Counted from the first letter of the stretch, positions 35,664 to 45,086 are shown. The stretch: DNA of 64,000 nt from Lachnospiraceae bacterium (GCA_009911035.1 QXWO01000021.1:1-64000); one strand, 5' to 3'. Numbers and translations are program-made. Notes: a model not told the origin generated them from the letters alone.

Positions 35664-36212
35664 ATGCAGGAAAGAGTAAATCCTTTCGTTAGCAATTGCA
35701 GTTTTTCCGGTGTAAAACCAATCATGGCGGACTTACCATACCCGCCTGTTCAGGTGAAGGAGAGGAACCTGATGTATGCCAACATGCTCAGTGTCGATTA
35801 TTGCGGCGCCGTGTCGGAATTATCTGCCATTACACAGTATATCAATAATGAAAACCGCCTGTCCTGTAATCACTGCCCTATGGCAAAAACACTTCTGGGA
35901 ATTGGAATGGCGGAAATGATGCATTTACAGAAATTAGGTGAACTGATTTTTTTACTGGGAGGCACCATTGATTTTACTGCGAAATACCGAAACGGAAGGC
36001 CGAAAATGTGGACGCCGGAGTATCTGTCAATTCCTGAAAATACAGCGCATATGCTGATGGCGGACATAGAGGCTGAAAAAGATGCGATCCGGCAGTATGA
36101 AGCCCATATCAATGGAATCAGTGACGAATATGTCACTGCAGTACTGAAAAGAATCATCATGGATGAAGAATATCATATTATGCTTCTGCAGTATTTAATG
36201 AAAGAGCTGTAA
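35664..36212 (+). CDS. Ferritin-like diiron-fold protein
   Basis: The 182-residue protein is a four-helix ferritin-like bundle. Candidate metal ligands lie in ELSAITQYINN (about 53-63), AEMMHLQKL (about 83-91), EKDAIRQYEAHI (about 136-147) and DEEYHIMLLQ (about 167-176), giving the Glu/His pattern of manganese-catalase and rubrerythrin relatives. It may protect against peroxide or have a coat-related role as in CotJC-like proteins. Monocistronic; AAAAAGGAGA precedes the ATG. Confidence 0.8.
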   Translation: MQERVNPFVSNCSFSGVKPIMADLPYPPVQVKERNLMYANMLSVDYCGAVSELSAITQYINNENRLSCNHCPMAKTLLGIGMAEMMHLQKLGELIFLLGGTIDFTAKYRNGRPKMWTPEYLSIPENTAHMLMADIEAEKDAIRQYEAHINGISDEYVTAVLKRIIMDEEYHIMLLQYLMKEL

Positions 36213-36370
36213 AATCACATCTCCCTAACCAAAGCTTCCTGCGGACAAAAATTCTGCACATGAAATACAGTTGGTTACGGGAATCGGACGGTTTGGGACA
36301 TTTTCATTAAGAAAACAAAAAAACATTACGATAGATAAAGTGAAAAGGTCTTGAAACGGAGGGAAATTTT

Positions 36371-37018
36371 ATGAATATACCATTATTTCGCGCAGCAGGC
36401 AGCAGCCCTAACGGAATCTTTGCCGGAAATAGCTCCATTATGCAGGGGAACAGGCTGAAAAGCACCCAGGAAAAGGAACAGCGTCAGCAGAAGACAGCCG
36501 GGCAGATAGAATTCTGGGAGCAGCAGAAAGCAAACCTTAAAAACATGGAGAGCGAAACCTTAGAGGAAATTGTCCGTAAGCTGGAAATGTTCCATAATTA
36601 TGACGATGAGATTGCCGCGGCAAAGGCAGCCTATAATAACGAGCAGATGTTCCATATCCTGGACGAAGCCAGAGAACAGGGCGAAAAGATCGCCGAAGCC
36701 GTGGAGAAGACCGAACCCAAGACTCCCGAGGAGAGGAAAGAGGAGCTTGTGGAGGAAGCCCTTGGAACCGACGATGAGAAGGGTGTTTTGTCAGAGGTTA
36801 TGGACGAAATGCTGGAAGAAGTCACGGAGATCGTGGAAGAAGTAAGCGAAAATGCAAAAACCCTGACCCAGGAAACGCAGGAGGAATTTACAGAAAAGAT
36901 GGCGGAAAATGCGCAGGAGATGACGGCGCTTACAGAAAGCCGGCAGACTGCTTTAGAACAGGAGTCCGCCGAAATAAAGGCAGAGATGATTTATAAGAGA
37001 TTTGACATGCGTATCTGA
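36371..37018 (+). CDS. Acidic coiled-coil protein of unknown function
   Basis: The 215-residue protein is Glu/Lys/Gln-rich with long heptad-like helices from about residue 33 to 205 (VMDEMLEEVTEIVEEVSENA is typical). It has no signal peptide or membrane segment. The N-terminus MNIPLFRAAGSSPNGIF is unlike the rest and may be a targeting tag. GGAGGG precedes the start and a strong terminator follows, so it is a real single-gene unit. Family not recognised. Confidence 0.7.
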   Translation: MNIPLFRAAGSSPNGIFAGNSSIMQGNRLKSTQEKEQRQQKTAGQIEFWEQQKANLKNMESETLEEIVRKLEMFHNYDDEIAAAKAAYNNEQMFHILDEAREQGEKIAEAVEKTEPKTPEERKEELVEEALGTDDEKGVLSEVMDEMLEEVTEIVEEVSENAKTLTQETQEEFTEKMAENAQEMTALTESRQTALEQESAEIKAEMIYKRFDMRI

Positions 37019-37056
37019 CCTTTTCCTAAAATAATACTGAAACACCTGACATATGG

Positions 37057-37100
37057 ATAATGTCAAAAACCTAGATGGCGAGGTTTTTGACATTATTTAG
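37057..37100 (+). terminator. Strong terminator after the coiled-coil gene
   Basis: ATAATGTCAAAAACCT (37057-37072) pairs perfectly with AGGTTTTTGACATTAT (37081-37096) across an 8-base loop, followed by TTAG. The 16-bp stem would work in either direction. Confidence 0.8.
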
Positions 37101-37229
37101 TATACAGAATTTGTTGTTTTTGATTTGACTTTGTTAACAGGCCAAATGCCTGCCTGCGGTATATGGCGGGGGCCGGATGCTATTATATTTGTTTTGGCAG
37201 GAGAATACAAGCAGGGTTAAATGTCACGG

Positions 37230-37259
37230 TTTACAGACCCTGTATTTATTTGCTATAAT
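37230..37259 (+). promoter_or_regulatory. Promoter upstream of the PAP2 phosphatase gene
   Basis: TTTACA (37230-37235) and TATAAT (37254-37259) are 18 bases apart, about 50 bases before the coding start at 37311. Confidence 0.65.
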
Positions 37260-37310
37260 AAACATTAACTTAATATAATTAAGAAAAAGAATAACAAAGG
37301 ATGACAAAAG

Positions 37311-37883
37311 ATGATGGAATCACTGATACATATGGATGGAAATTTTTTATTGTTTATTCAGGAGAACATAAGAAATCCGGTACTTGATCCGGTTATGCAG
37401 GTTATCACCTCGCTGGGAAATGCAGGAATCATCTGGATTTTGCTTACAATCTTTCTTCTTGCATTCAGGCGTACAAGAAAAATCGGGATCATGAGCGCCT
37501 GTGCGCTGGTCTGCTCCCTGCTGGTCAACAACATTCTGCTTAAGAATCTTGTGGCAAGGGTCAGGCCTTACATAGCGGTGGAAGGGCTGGTACCGATTGT
37601 TCCAAGGCCTTCAGAGTTTTCCTTTCCTTCAGGCCATGCGGGAAGTTCCTTTGCATCAGGCAGCGTCCTGTACCGCAGGCTGCCGAAAAAGTGCGGAATT
37701 CCAATTCTGATTCTTGCCATTTTGATTTCTTTTTCCCGGTTATATGTGGGCGTCCATTATCCTACGGATGTGCTGGCAGGAATGCTGACAGGAATCGGAT
37801 GCGGTTATGCGGGGGAATGGACGATGAGGAATAAAAAAAGGTCTAACAGGCAGATTATTGAACAGATAAATAAAGGTTTATAA
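37311..37883 (+). CDS. PAP2-family membrane phosphatase
   Basis: The 190-residue integral membrane protein carries the three-part phosphatase signature: KNLVARVRP (about 83-91), PSGH (about 106-109) and SRLYVGVHYPTD (about 143-154), with the catalytic histidines in the last two. Five or six membrane helices surround them. Likely substrates are undecaprenyl pyrophosphate or phosphatidylglycerol phosphate, so a role in cell-wall lipid recycling is plausible. The next gene begins 28 bases downstream and may be cotranscribed. Confidence 0.88.
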   Translation: MMESLIHMDGNFLLFIQENIRNPVLDPVMQVITSLGNAGIIWILLTIFLLAFRRTRKIGIMSACALVCSLLVNNILLKNLVARVRPYIAVEGLVPIVPRPSEFSFPSGHAGSSFASGSVLYRRLPKKCGIPILILAILISFSRLYVGVHYPTDVLAGMLTGIGCGYAGEWTMRNKKRSNRQIIEQINKGL

Positions 37884-37911
37884 TATTATAAACAAAATCA
37901 GGAGGTCAAAA

Positions 37912-38778
37912 ATGAAAGCAAAAGTGTATTTTTCAAGAACTATCACCCCGGAAAAAGTCCTGGAGCTCTATCAGAAGGTGGATAAGGAGCTGCCCGGAAA
38001 GGTAGCAATCAAGATTCACTCGGGGGAAACCGGCAACCAGAATTTCTTAAAACCGGAGTTTTGGAAACCTGTCATTGATTATGTGGGAGGAACGGTGGCA
38101 GAGTGCAACACTGCCTATGAAGGCGGCCGGGATACCACAGAAAAACATTTGAAAACATTGGAAGAACATGGATGGAGTAAATACTTTGAGGTGGATTTAC
38201 TGGATGCCGAAGGGCCTGACATGGAGCTTCCAATTCCTGACGGAAAGAAGATCAGGAAAAACTATGTAGGGAAGAATCTTGCCAGATATGAGTCCATGCT
38301 GGTGCTGTCACATTTTAAAGGACACCCTATGGGAGGCTATGGCGGGGCAATCAAGCAGTTATCCATCGGCCTTGCATCTTCCTACGGAAAAGGCTACATT
38401 CACGGTGTGGGTGACATGGATGCTTTCTGGACATCCGACCATGATTCATTTTTGGAATCCATGGCTGACGCCGCATCCTCTGTAATAGATTACTTCCATG
38501 GAAATATCGTTTACATCAATGTAATGAAGAATATGTCGGTGGATTGTGACTGCTGTGCAGTTGCAGAAGATCCCTGCATGAAAGATATCGGAATTTTAGC
38601 CTCTATAGATCCTGTTGCCATTGACAAGGCATGTCTGGACCTGGTATACGCCGCAGACGACCCCGGCCGGGATCATCTGCTTGAGCGTATTGAATCTTTA
38701 AACGGTGTCCATACCATTGACGCCGCCGCAGAACTTGGGTTCGGCGTGAAAGAATATGAATTGATTGAAACAGACTGA
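37912..38778 (+). CDS. DUF362 family protein
   Basis: The 288-residue protein matches DUF362 with VAIKIHSGETGNQNFLKPEF (about 31-50), VAECNTAYEGGRDTTEKH (about 62-79), LSHFKGHPMGGYGGAIKQLS (about 138-157) and a CDCCAV motif near residue 209. Unlike many relatives it lacks the C-terminal 2x4Fe-4S ferredoxin domain. The clustered cysteines could bind a metal. AGGAGGT precedes the start. Function is not established for the family. Confidence 0.85.
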   Translation: MKAKVYFSRTITPEKVLELYQKVDKELPGKVAIKIHSGETGNQNFLKPEFWKPVIDYVGGTVAECNTAYEGGRDTTEKHLKTLEEHGWSKYFEVDLLDAEGPDMELPIPDGKKIRKNYVGKNLARYESMLVLSHFKGHPMGGYGGAIKQLSIGLASSYGKGYIHGVGDMDAFWTSDHDSFLESMADAASSVIDYFHGNIVYINVMKNMSVDCDCCAVAEDPCMKDIGILASIDPVAIDKACLDLVYAADDPGRDHLLERIESLNGVHTIDAAAELGFGVKEYELIETD

Positions 38779-38780
38779 TC

Positions 38781-40271
38781 TTACTTTTGTGCCTTTTTTC
38801 CACCGAAGGCGAACCAGCCCACAAGTGCGAGGAAGACAGCAGCTACAAGCATCCACCCTGCCAGCAGCATCGGATTTCCTTCTGATGCTGCCTGGGGGGC
38901 AAACATATCCCAATAGCCTTTCAGATAAATCACAATGATAAGGGCAGGTATCACATAAGTCATATATCCCCGCACAAACAACGGAAATTTCGTCCCTTTT
39001 CCGGTATTTGCCTCTGCAATGAACTGCTCCCATCCCCATCCTCTTTTATGTGTACAGAACATTAAATATACAAGAGAGCCGAGAGGAAGAAGATTACTGG
39101 ATACCAGAAAATCTTCTAAATCCATTATGCCTGTGCCGGGGCCTAAAGGCTGTATGCCTGAAAGCACATTAAAGCCAAGCACCGCAGGCATGGATAAAAT
39201 AATGATCAGCACAATGTTCACGGCTACAGCTTTTGTCCTTGATACGCCGAACAAATCAATGGCAAAGGAAATGATGTTCTCAAATACAGCGATGACAGTA
39301 GAGAGTGCGGCAAAGGATAAAAACAAAAAGAACAGCATTCCCCAAATGCGTCCTCCGGCCATCTGGCTAAATATCTGGGGCAGTGTGATAAAAATTAGGG
39401 AAGGGCCGGAACCTGGCTCAATTCCAAAGGAGAAGCAGGCGGGAATTATGATCATGCCGGCCATTAATGCCACAAACGTGTCAAGAATGCCAATGCTTAT
39501 GGCTTCACCGCTTAAAGAGCGGTCTTTAGACAGGTAGCTGCCGAAAATAGCCATGGCGCCGATTCCAAGGCTCAAGGTGAAAAATGCCTGCGACATAGCG
39601 CCGAATACCACATCTCCGATTCCAATTTCCTTCATCTTCTGAAAATCAGGTATCAGGTAAAACTTCACGCCTTCTATTGCGCCGGGAAGTCTTACAGAGT
39701 GGACAGCCAGCACAACGATCAGCCCAAGCAGGGCAAGCATCATAATTTTTGTAATGCGTTCCACACCCTTCTGGACGCCAAGGGTACAGATGCCAAAAGC
39801 CAGAACTACTGCCAGGACCATCCAGAAAGTCAGCGTCCCCGGAGAGGCAAGCATGTCACTGAACTTACCGGCAACGATTTCTGCATTCATGGATTCTTTG
39901 CTGAAATCGCCCCGCCCGCAGCGGAAACAGTAGTACATCATCCAACCGGCAACCATAGTATAAAACATCATGAGCAGATAATTTCCTGCCATTCCGAACC
40001 AGCCGTAGTGATGCCATTTCGTCCCTTGGGGTTCAAGTAGACGGAACGAAGTGGCGCAGCTTTTCTGACTGCCGCGGCCCACCGAAAATTCACAGACCAT
40101 AATCGGCCATCCCATCAATACCAGAAAGGCAAGATAAATAACAATAAAAGCAGCGCCTCCGTACTTTCCGGTCATGTAGGGAAACTTCCATACATTCCCG
40201 ATTCCGATGGCGCAGCCTGCTGAAACAAGTATGAAACCCAGACGGCTTCCAAATTTTTCTCTTTCTTTCAT
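38781..40271 (-). CDS. Sodium-dependent amino acid transporter, NSS family
   Basis: The 496-residue protein has 12 hydrophobic segments and the NSS (LeuT/SNF) signature GFILVSAGCAIGIGNVWKFP (about 12-31), the broken helix 1 that binds Na+ and substrate. GYGGAAF-like KYGGAAFIVIYLAF follows, and SFGIEPGSGPSLIFITLP lies mid-protein. It likely imports an amino acid or related amine. It ends two bases from the convergent DUF362 gene and lies downstream of the kdpE remnant. Confidence 0.92.
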   Translation of the reverse strand: MKEREKFGSRLGFILVSAGCAIGIGNVWKFPYMTGKYGGAAFIVIYLAFLVLMGWPIMVCEFSVGRGSQKSCATSFRLLEPQGTKWHHYGWFGMAGNYLLMMFYTMVAGWMMYYCFRCGRGDFSKESMNAEIVAGKFSDMLASPGTLTFWMVLAVVLAFGICTLGVQKGVERITKIMMLALLGLIVVLAVHSVRLPGAIEGVKFYLIPDFQKMKEIGIGDVVFGAMSQAFFTLSLGIGAMAIFGSYLSKDRSLSGEAISIGILDTFVALMAGMIIIPACFSFGIEPGSGPSLIFITLPQIFSQMAGGRIWGMLFFLFLSFAALSTVIAVFENIISFAIDLFGVSRTKAVAVNIVLIIILSMPAVLGFNVLSGIQPLGPGTGIMDLEDFLVSSNLLPLGSLVYLMFCTHKRGWGWEQFIAEANTGKGTKFPLFVRGYMTYVIPALIIVIYLKGYWDMFAPQAASEGNPMLLAGWMLVAAVFLALVGWFAFGGKKAQK

Positions 40272-40433
40272 TTGTAGTCTCCCTTCGCTTTTTGCAGCAA
40301 ATCCATTATACAGACTTTTGCAGGGACTGTCAAACTGCGAAATACGAAAGATGCGGCCTGTGCTGCCTCCATCCGGGCATGCAATATCCGTCAGAGACAG
40401 CAGGAAGCCGGCAGCGGGATATTTAATCCCCCT

Positions 40434-41120
40434 CTACCATCCGGTATCCGATACCGATTTCGGGGCGGCCGGGTTATTTTCGATTTTATGGCGGACATTT
40501 GCCATGTTGACACGCAGGATCTGGTTGTTGTTATCCGTGTAAGGCCCCCATATTTTTTCCATGATGGAGGTATAGGTCAGCACTTTGCCGGAATTTCTGG
40601 CAAGCAGGATCAGGAGTTTATATTCAATCTGGGTCAGGTGGATAATATTGCCCTTTAAAGTCACCACGTGGTCTTCAAAGTTGATGGTCAGATTGTTGTG
40701 ATGGTAGGGCCTTGGGTGGATGGAGGACATGTCCTGCATCTGGGAACTGTGGCGCAGGGAGGTGCGGATCCGGGCAAGCAGCTCCACGGTGCCAAAGGGC
40801 TTGGTGATATAGTCGTCGGCGCCAAGATCAAGGGCATGGGCCTTTTCGTGTTCGTTGCTGCGGGCGGAGATCACAAGAATAGGGGTGGCTGTCCACTCCC
40901 GAAGTTTTTGGATGACCTCCATGCCGTCCATGTCGGGAAGCCCCAGATTTAGCAGGATAACGTCCGGGCAGATGGAGGCAGACAAATGCATGCCTTCCTT
41001 TCCGGTAGAAGCCGTAGTGATTTTGTAGCCCTGTTTTTTTTAGGTGGTGGATATAAAGACGCGGATATTTTCTTCGTCCTCTATCAGTAAAATGTGTGCT
41101 TTGACAATGGGTTTATGCAT
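40434..41120 (-). pseudogene. kdpE: kdpE response regulator, inactivated
   Basis: The minus strand encodes a KdpE-like OmpR regulator: HILLIEDEENIRVFISTT, then an in-frame TAA (41040-41042), then KKQGYKITTASTGKEG, PDVILLNLGLPDMDGMEV and ADDYITKPFGTVELLARI, followed by a winged-helix domain. The phospho-acceptor Asp is replaced by Asn (LLNLGLPDMDG), the acidic pocket otherwise survives. At the 3' end PAAPK is followed by a frame change, after which EIGIGYRMVEG is readable in another frame (deletion of about 16 bases). Three lesions in all. Confidence 0.85.
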
Positions 41121-41300
41121 GATGGGCCTCCATGGGAAGCGTAAAGGTGAACTGGCATCCGTTTTTGTGGTTGGCAGCAGTGATGATGCCGTTGTGGGCA
41201 GCGATGTTGGTTTTGCAGATGGAAAGGCCGATGCCCATTCCCTTATGTCCGTCGGAGTTTTCAAGCAGGTTGATGATCACCTGTTCGAAAGGAAAGGCGT
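41113..41300 (-). pseudogene. kdpD: kdpD sensor kinase, C-terminal remnant with internal deletion
   Basis: The minus strand reads FPFEQVIINLLENS (ATPase N-box) joined directly to DGHKGMGIGLSICKTNIAAH (G2 box) and NGCQFTFTLPMEAHHA before the stop, which overlaps the kdpE start by ATGCATAA. The F/G1 region between the boxes is missing and everything upstream of 41300 is lost. No kdpFABC genes are present, so this is the scar of a lost potassium-uptake locus. Confidence 0.8.
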
Positions 41301-41404
41301 TAAAATATTGTTAAGAACAGATAGGGGAAAAATTTACTTGGTATTCATGCCGGTTTTGATTTATAATATTAACATCACAAAAAAATATAAATTTGAGGGA
41401 AAAG

Positions 41405-43048
41405 ATGGATAGATACAATAAGAAAAGAAAGAGCGGTGGAAGAAACAAAGATACAGGGCTTGCGGCAGTGACAGCAGGGGCAGGGATTTTGCTTGTGCTG
41501 ATACTTGCTGTGGCAATCGGGATATTTATTAATAATAGTAAAAAACAAAGGGAGGAAGTGGAGGCGGAAATAGCCGCCTGGGAAGAACTGGAATCCCCCC
41601 GGGAAGCCGGCGAGGAAGCCGGTGTGGGAAATTCCCCTGACGAGCAGGATAGTTCCTTAAAAGAGGAAGATACACAAGACCCGCAGCAGACGGGAGAGGG
41701 TGGATCAGAAGAAACGAAAGAAAAACAGGAAGATCAGGCAGTGCAGGAGTCTGCAAAGGAACCGGGCGCTGCTGCCGGGGTGGGCGCTTTAGATGATGCC
41801 CAGGATCCCCAGAGCTCCGGTGCGGCGGGGAATGAACAGGCAGGCGCGGCAGTGACCATATCCGGTCTTGACAGGGATGAGACAGACAGCCTGTCCATGG
41901 GGATAGACGTATCCAAATACCAGGGAACCATAGACTGGGCCAAAGTGGGGCAGTCGGGTGTGGAGTTTGCCATGATCCGCGTAGGCTATAGGGCCAAGTC
42001 AACAGGGGAGATCCTGGAAGATCCTACGGCAAGATACAATATGCAGGAGGCACAGGCGGCAGGAATCAAAATAGGCGCCTATTTCTTTTCTTCTGCGGTT
42101 TCCAGAGAAGAAGCAAAAGAGGAAGCCGCTTTTACGAAGGACATTATTGCAAAATACAGAATTACTTATCCGGTAGCCTATAACTGTGAGGACTTTCAGT
42201 CCCCGGACAGCAGACAGTACGGACTGGACGCAGGTACACGGACTGACCTTGCCTGCGCTTTTCTGGATGAAATTGCGGCGGCAGGCTATACCCCCATGTT
42301 CTATGCTTCCAAAAGTGAGCTTGAGGGCAATGCCCAGTGGAATACCGATGTGCTTGCGGGAAAATACAAAATATGGGTGGCACAGTACCCGGACCAGCCC
42401 TATCCTCAGACGGCCGCCTCCAGCTATGGGGGGACCCATGCCATGTGGCAGTATACCAGTCAGGGGACGGTGGAAGGAATTTCCAAAAAAACAGATGTAA
42501 ATATTGCCTATTTCGGATATACAAAGGAAGCCAGCGCCAAGGATGAAACGCCGGCGGAAACGGTGGAGGCGGATCCGGAAGTAGGGATCATTTTTACAGA
42601 GGTAAATGAAACAGTGACAGCCAAACAGGAGACAAACCTGCGCTCGGAGCCCAGTACTTTAAATGATGGGTCAGTGGTAGGAAAACTGGTGCACGGGGAT
42701 ACGGCAACCCGGACGGGAATCGGACATAACGGATGGTCAAGGCTCATTTACAACGGCCAGACCCTGTATGCAGTGACCAACTATCTGACCACAGACATGA
42801 ACGATACAGGACAGCAGGCACCGCCCCAGGGGCCGGTCTATACGCCTGTCAATGAACAGGTGACGGCGAAAATGGAGACGAACCTGCGCTCCCAGCCGGG
42901 AACAGCCAGCGACGATACCATTGTGGGACTTTTGCACAACGGGGAGATCCTTACAAGGACGGCTATCGGGGATAACGGCTGGTCACAGCTTGACTATAAC
43001 GGTCAGACAGTATATGCGGTTTCCAGCTACCTTACTCTGGCGCAGTAA
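41405..43048 (+). CDS. Membrane-anchored GH25 muramidase with two SH3 repeats
   Basis: The 547-residue protein has a membrane anchor (about 20-43), a long acidic low-complexity spacer (about 50-160), a GH25 lysozyme domain (about 163-375) and two bacterial SH3 repeats (about 400-460 and 480-545, each with NLRS(E/Q)P and NGWS). The GH25 start motif SMGIDVSKYQG holds Asp168; the expected catalytic pair D-x-E is here YNCEDF, with Glu262 kept but the preceding Asp replaced by Asn260. It would cleave peptidoglycan at the outer face. GAGGG precedes ATG 41405. Confidence 0.88.
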   Translation: MDRYNKKRKSGGRNKDTGLAAVTAGAGILLVLILAVAIGIFINNSKKQREEVEAEIAAWEELESPREAGEEAGVGNSPDEQDSSLKEEDTQDPQQTGEGGSEETKEKQEDQAVQESAKEPGAAAGVGALDDAQDPQSSGAAGNEQAGAAVTISGLDRDETDSLSMGIDVSKYQGTIDWAKVGQSGVEFAMIRVGYRAKSTGEILEDPTARYNMQEAQAAGIKIGAYFFSSAVSREEAKEEAAFTKDIIAKYRITYPVAYNCEDFQSPDSRQYGLDAGTRTDLACAFLDEIAAAGYTPMFYASKSELEGNAQWNTDVLAGKYKIWVAQYPDQPYPQTAASSYGGTHAMWQYTSQGTVEGISKKTDVNIAYFGYTKEASAKDETPAETVEADPEVGIIFTEVNETVTAKQETNLRSEPSTLNDGSVVGKLVHGDTATRTGIGHNGWSRLIYNGQTLYAVTNYLTTDMNDTGQQAPPQGPVYTPVNEQVTAKMETNLRSQPGTASDDTIVGLLHNGEILTRTAIGDNGWSQLDYNGQTVYAVSSYLTLAQ

Positions 43049-43109
43049 ATGAAAGAATTTTTTGATATTTCATAAATGCACAAAAAGAAGCAAAGAAATG
43101 AGGATGTTT

Positions 43110-43808
43110 ATGCAGATACGGAATGATTTTAATTCTTATTCGGGAACAGAATACCGCCAGTCCCATACCCATCATATTACCAAATGCCTGCATGAAGAGG
43201 AAACGAAAAAGCCGGAGGCCAAAGGCCAGGGGCCAGGCGCAAAGCCGGATACTTTCACCCAAAATAACAGGGAAGAAAAGGGCAGACAGATTTCCCCCGA
43301 TCCTTACAGGGAAGAAGCAGCGGTGCGTAAAACAGGCATGAGAAAGGGACTGAAATTTGTAAAAGACATGTGGGATGCCATGGGAGATGATAAAGGGGCG
43401 GATGGAAATGAAGCTGTTGTGTCAGAGGAAGGGGAGCCGTCAGACGGTGTTGCTGCAGCTTCCTCGGCGGTTAAGCAGGGATTTCCCCATTATATCGTCA
43501 ATAAATGGGAGCAGGTCAGGGAAAAGGTAAAGACGGCCTTAAGTTCGGCGCTGAAACGTTTCGGAAAGGGGAGCGGGGCCTTTGGCGCACTGGCTGACCC
43601 GGGGAATGGAAAAGAGGGGAGCAGGGAAGCCCTTACGGAAAAGGAAAAGAAGGGAACCAGAAGAAGCAGCCGGGTGACGGTCACAGCGGCGTATGAGGAT
43701 TCCCACCTTATGGACTCATACAGTAAAAACGGGAAATACTGCCGTCTGGGGGAGAACCTTACTTACCAGAAAAATACCCCCGAAAAGAAGCTTGAAAATG
43801 GTGAATAA
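43110..43808 (+). CDS. Polar protein of unknown function
   Basis: The 232-residue product is hydrophilic, rich in Lys, Glu and Gly, and largely disordered-looking, with one more ordered segment (FVKDMWDAMGDDKGADG, then FPHYIVNKWEQVREKVKTAL). The tail VTAAYEDSHLMDSYSKNGKY is conserved-looking. ATG 43110 follows GAGGATG. No family recognised. Its gene follows the muramidase on the same strand after 61 bases and may be cotranscribed. Confidence 0.5.
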   Translation: MQIRNDFNSYSGTEYRQSHTHHITKCLHEEETKKPEAKGQGPGAKPDTFTQNNREEKGRQISPDPYREEAAVRKTGMRKGLKFVKDMWDAMGDDKGADGNEAVVSEEGEPSDGVAAASSAVKQGFPHYIVNKWEQVREKVKTALSSALKRFGKGSGAFGALADPGNGKEGSREALTEKEKKGTRRSSRVTVTAAYEDSHLMDSYSKNGKYCRLGENLTYQKNTPEKKLENGE

Positions 43809-43907
43809 ATGCTTGATAAACTTTTCCTAAAAAGGTATACTTAAAGCAGAATATGCCAAGTCAAAAGACCTATTCTAAAAATCCAGATAAATCCGGGAGA
43901 AACCATT

Positions 43908-44840
43908 ATGGGCTATGCAGAGATACCTTATGACAGGAGAATTAAAGAAAATATCAGAAATTACACATTGATCAATCTTTATGATATGGATATCATCAAG
44001 AAATACTTGAACAATCTGGCGGAGATTCTTGAACTGAATCTTCTTTTGACAGACCGCCACGGGGAAAAGGAAATTGTTGTGGGCGACAGTTTCGTGGGTT
44101 TTCACCCGGATGTGGTCAATGAGCCGGGGAGAAAGTTGCGGGTTCAGAACTATACCATAGGGCATTTGTATGTGAAACAGCTTTCAGAGAGCAGGGACAA
44201 GGCCCTGATAAATGAGATGGTGGACGGCACCATGAAGCTTTTGGACCGTTTAGGGGAGGAAGCTTATCTGCACAGGGAGAGCAGCATTTATCTGGAGGAA
44301 CTGGAAAAGCAGCTTGAGGACAAGAAGCATAAGATTACCCAGAATGAGCGGGAGGACATCCTTACCGGGGTGTTCAATAAAATATTTTTTGAAAACAGGA
44401 TGAAAGCCATTGACAGGTCGGAAGTGGTGCCAGTGGCAGTCATCAATGTGAATATCAACGACTGGAAGTTTGCCAACGATCATTTCGGGGACGATGAGAG
44501 CGACCGCCTGATTAAGATTGTTGCCGATATTTTGAAGGAAGAAGCAAAGCAGTACTTTATACTCGGCAGGGTGGACGGAGATGCGTTTGGCGTGCTGATT
44601 CCCATGGCTGAGGACGGGGAAGCAGAAAGTTATGCGGCAAGGGTACAGGAAAGGTGCAATACCTATGAAGATCCGGTTCTGGCGCCTTCGGTGGCGGCAG
44701 GCATCGTATACAAAACTAATATAGAAGAAACGCTGGAGGAACGGCTTTCGGACGCAGAATACGAAATGTTCAACAACAAATTTGAAGTTAAAAACGCTCC
44801 GGGATATAAGGAGAGACTGACAAGAGGGATACATAATTAA
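43908..44840 (+). CDS. GGDEF-domain protein with degenerate active site
   Basis: The 310-residue protein has an N-terminal sensor region (about 1-120), a coiled-coil linker (about 125-150) and a C-terminal GGDEF domain (about 150-305) beginning REDILTGVFNKIFFENRM. Conserved INVNINDWKFANDHFGDDES is recognisable, but the signature GGDEF reads DGDAF (in RVDGDAFGVLI), so diguanylate cyclase activity is doubtful. It may bind GTP or c-di-GMP as an effector. Monocistronic. Confidence 0.82.
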   Translation: MGYAEIPYDRRIKENIRNYTLINLYDMDIIKKYLNNLAEILELNLLLTDRHGEKEIVVGDSFVGFHPDVVNEPGRKLRVQNYTIGHLYVKQLSESRDKALINEMVDGTMKLLDRLGEEAYLHRESSIYLEELEKQLEDKKHKITQNEREDILTGVFNKIFFENRMKAIDRSEVVPVAVINVNINDWKFANDHFGDDESDRLIKIVADILKEEAKQYFILGRVDGDAFGVLIPMAEDGEAESYAARVQERCNTYEDPVLAPSVAAGIVYKTNIEETLEERLSDAEYEMFNNKFEVKNAPGYKERLTRGIHN

Positions 44841-44849
44841 CAGGCAGGT

Positions 44850-44885
44850 AACGAACGTTGCTGTGCTTCGCGGGCCAGCTTACCG
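44850..44885 (+). repeat. REP-like palindromic repeat, single unit
   Basis: AACGAACGTTGCTGTGCTTC then GCGGGCCAGCTTACCG is a diverged single unit of the family, in the same orientation as the copies at 8487 and 20658. It directly follows the GGDEF gene. The rest of the gap to 45165 is AT-rich and carries the groES promoter and CIRCE. Confidence 0.7.
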
Positions 44886-45045
44886 TAAGCAGAATGAAAA
44901 GGGCAGGAGAAAGGTTCCTGCTCTTTTTATAATTCTAAACTATTTATTAAATCCAATTTTTATGATAAAAATGAGATAACGAGAGAAAAAGAGAGAAAAA
45001 ATGAGTATAATAGAATATATATGAATAAATAGCGTCTAACATCGT

Positions 45046-45074
45046 TTGCAAAGGAAAGCATATAAAATTAATAT
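45046..45074 (+). promoter_or_regulatory. groESL promoter
   Basis: TTGCAA (45046-45051) and TAATAT (45069-45074) are 17 bases apart and end 12 bases before the CIRCE operator, so transcription would start at or just inside the operator. Confidence 0.65.
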
Positions 45075-45086
45075 AGGGTTTAGTAA

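Noticed and set aside
36631-36825. Minus-strand serine-rich small ORF
   Set aside because: It is the complement of the Glu/Lys-rich coiled-coil gene and has no start signals.
41044-41412. 122-residue plus-strand open frame
   Set aside because: It is antisense to the kdpD/kdpE remnants, which have clear family matches on the minus strand.
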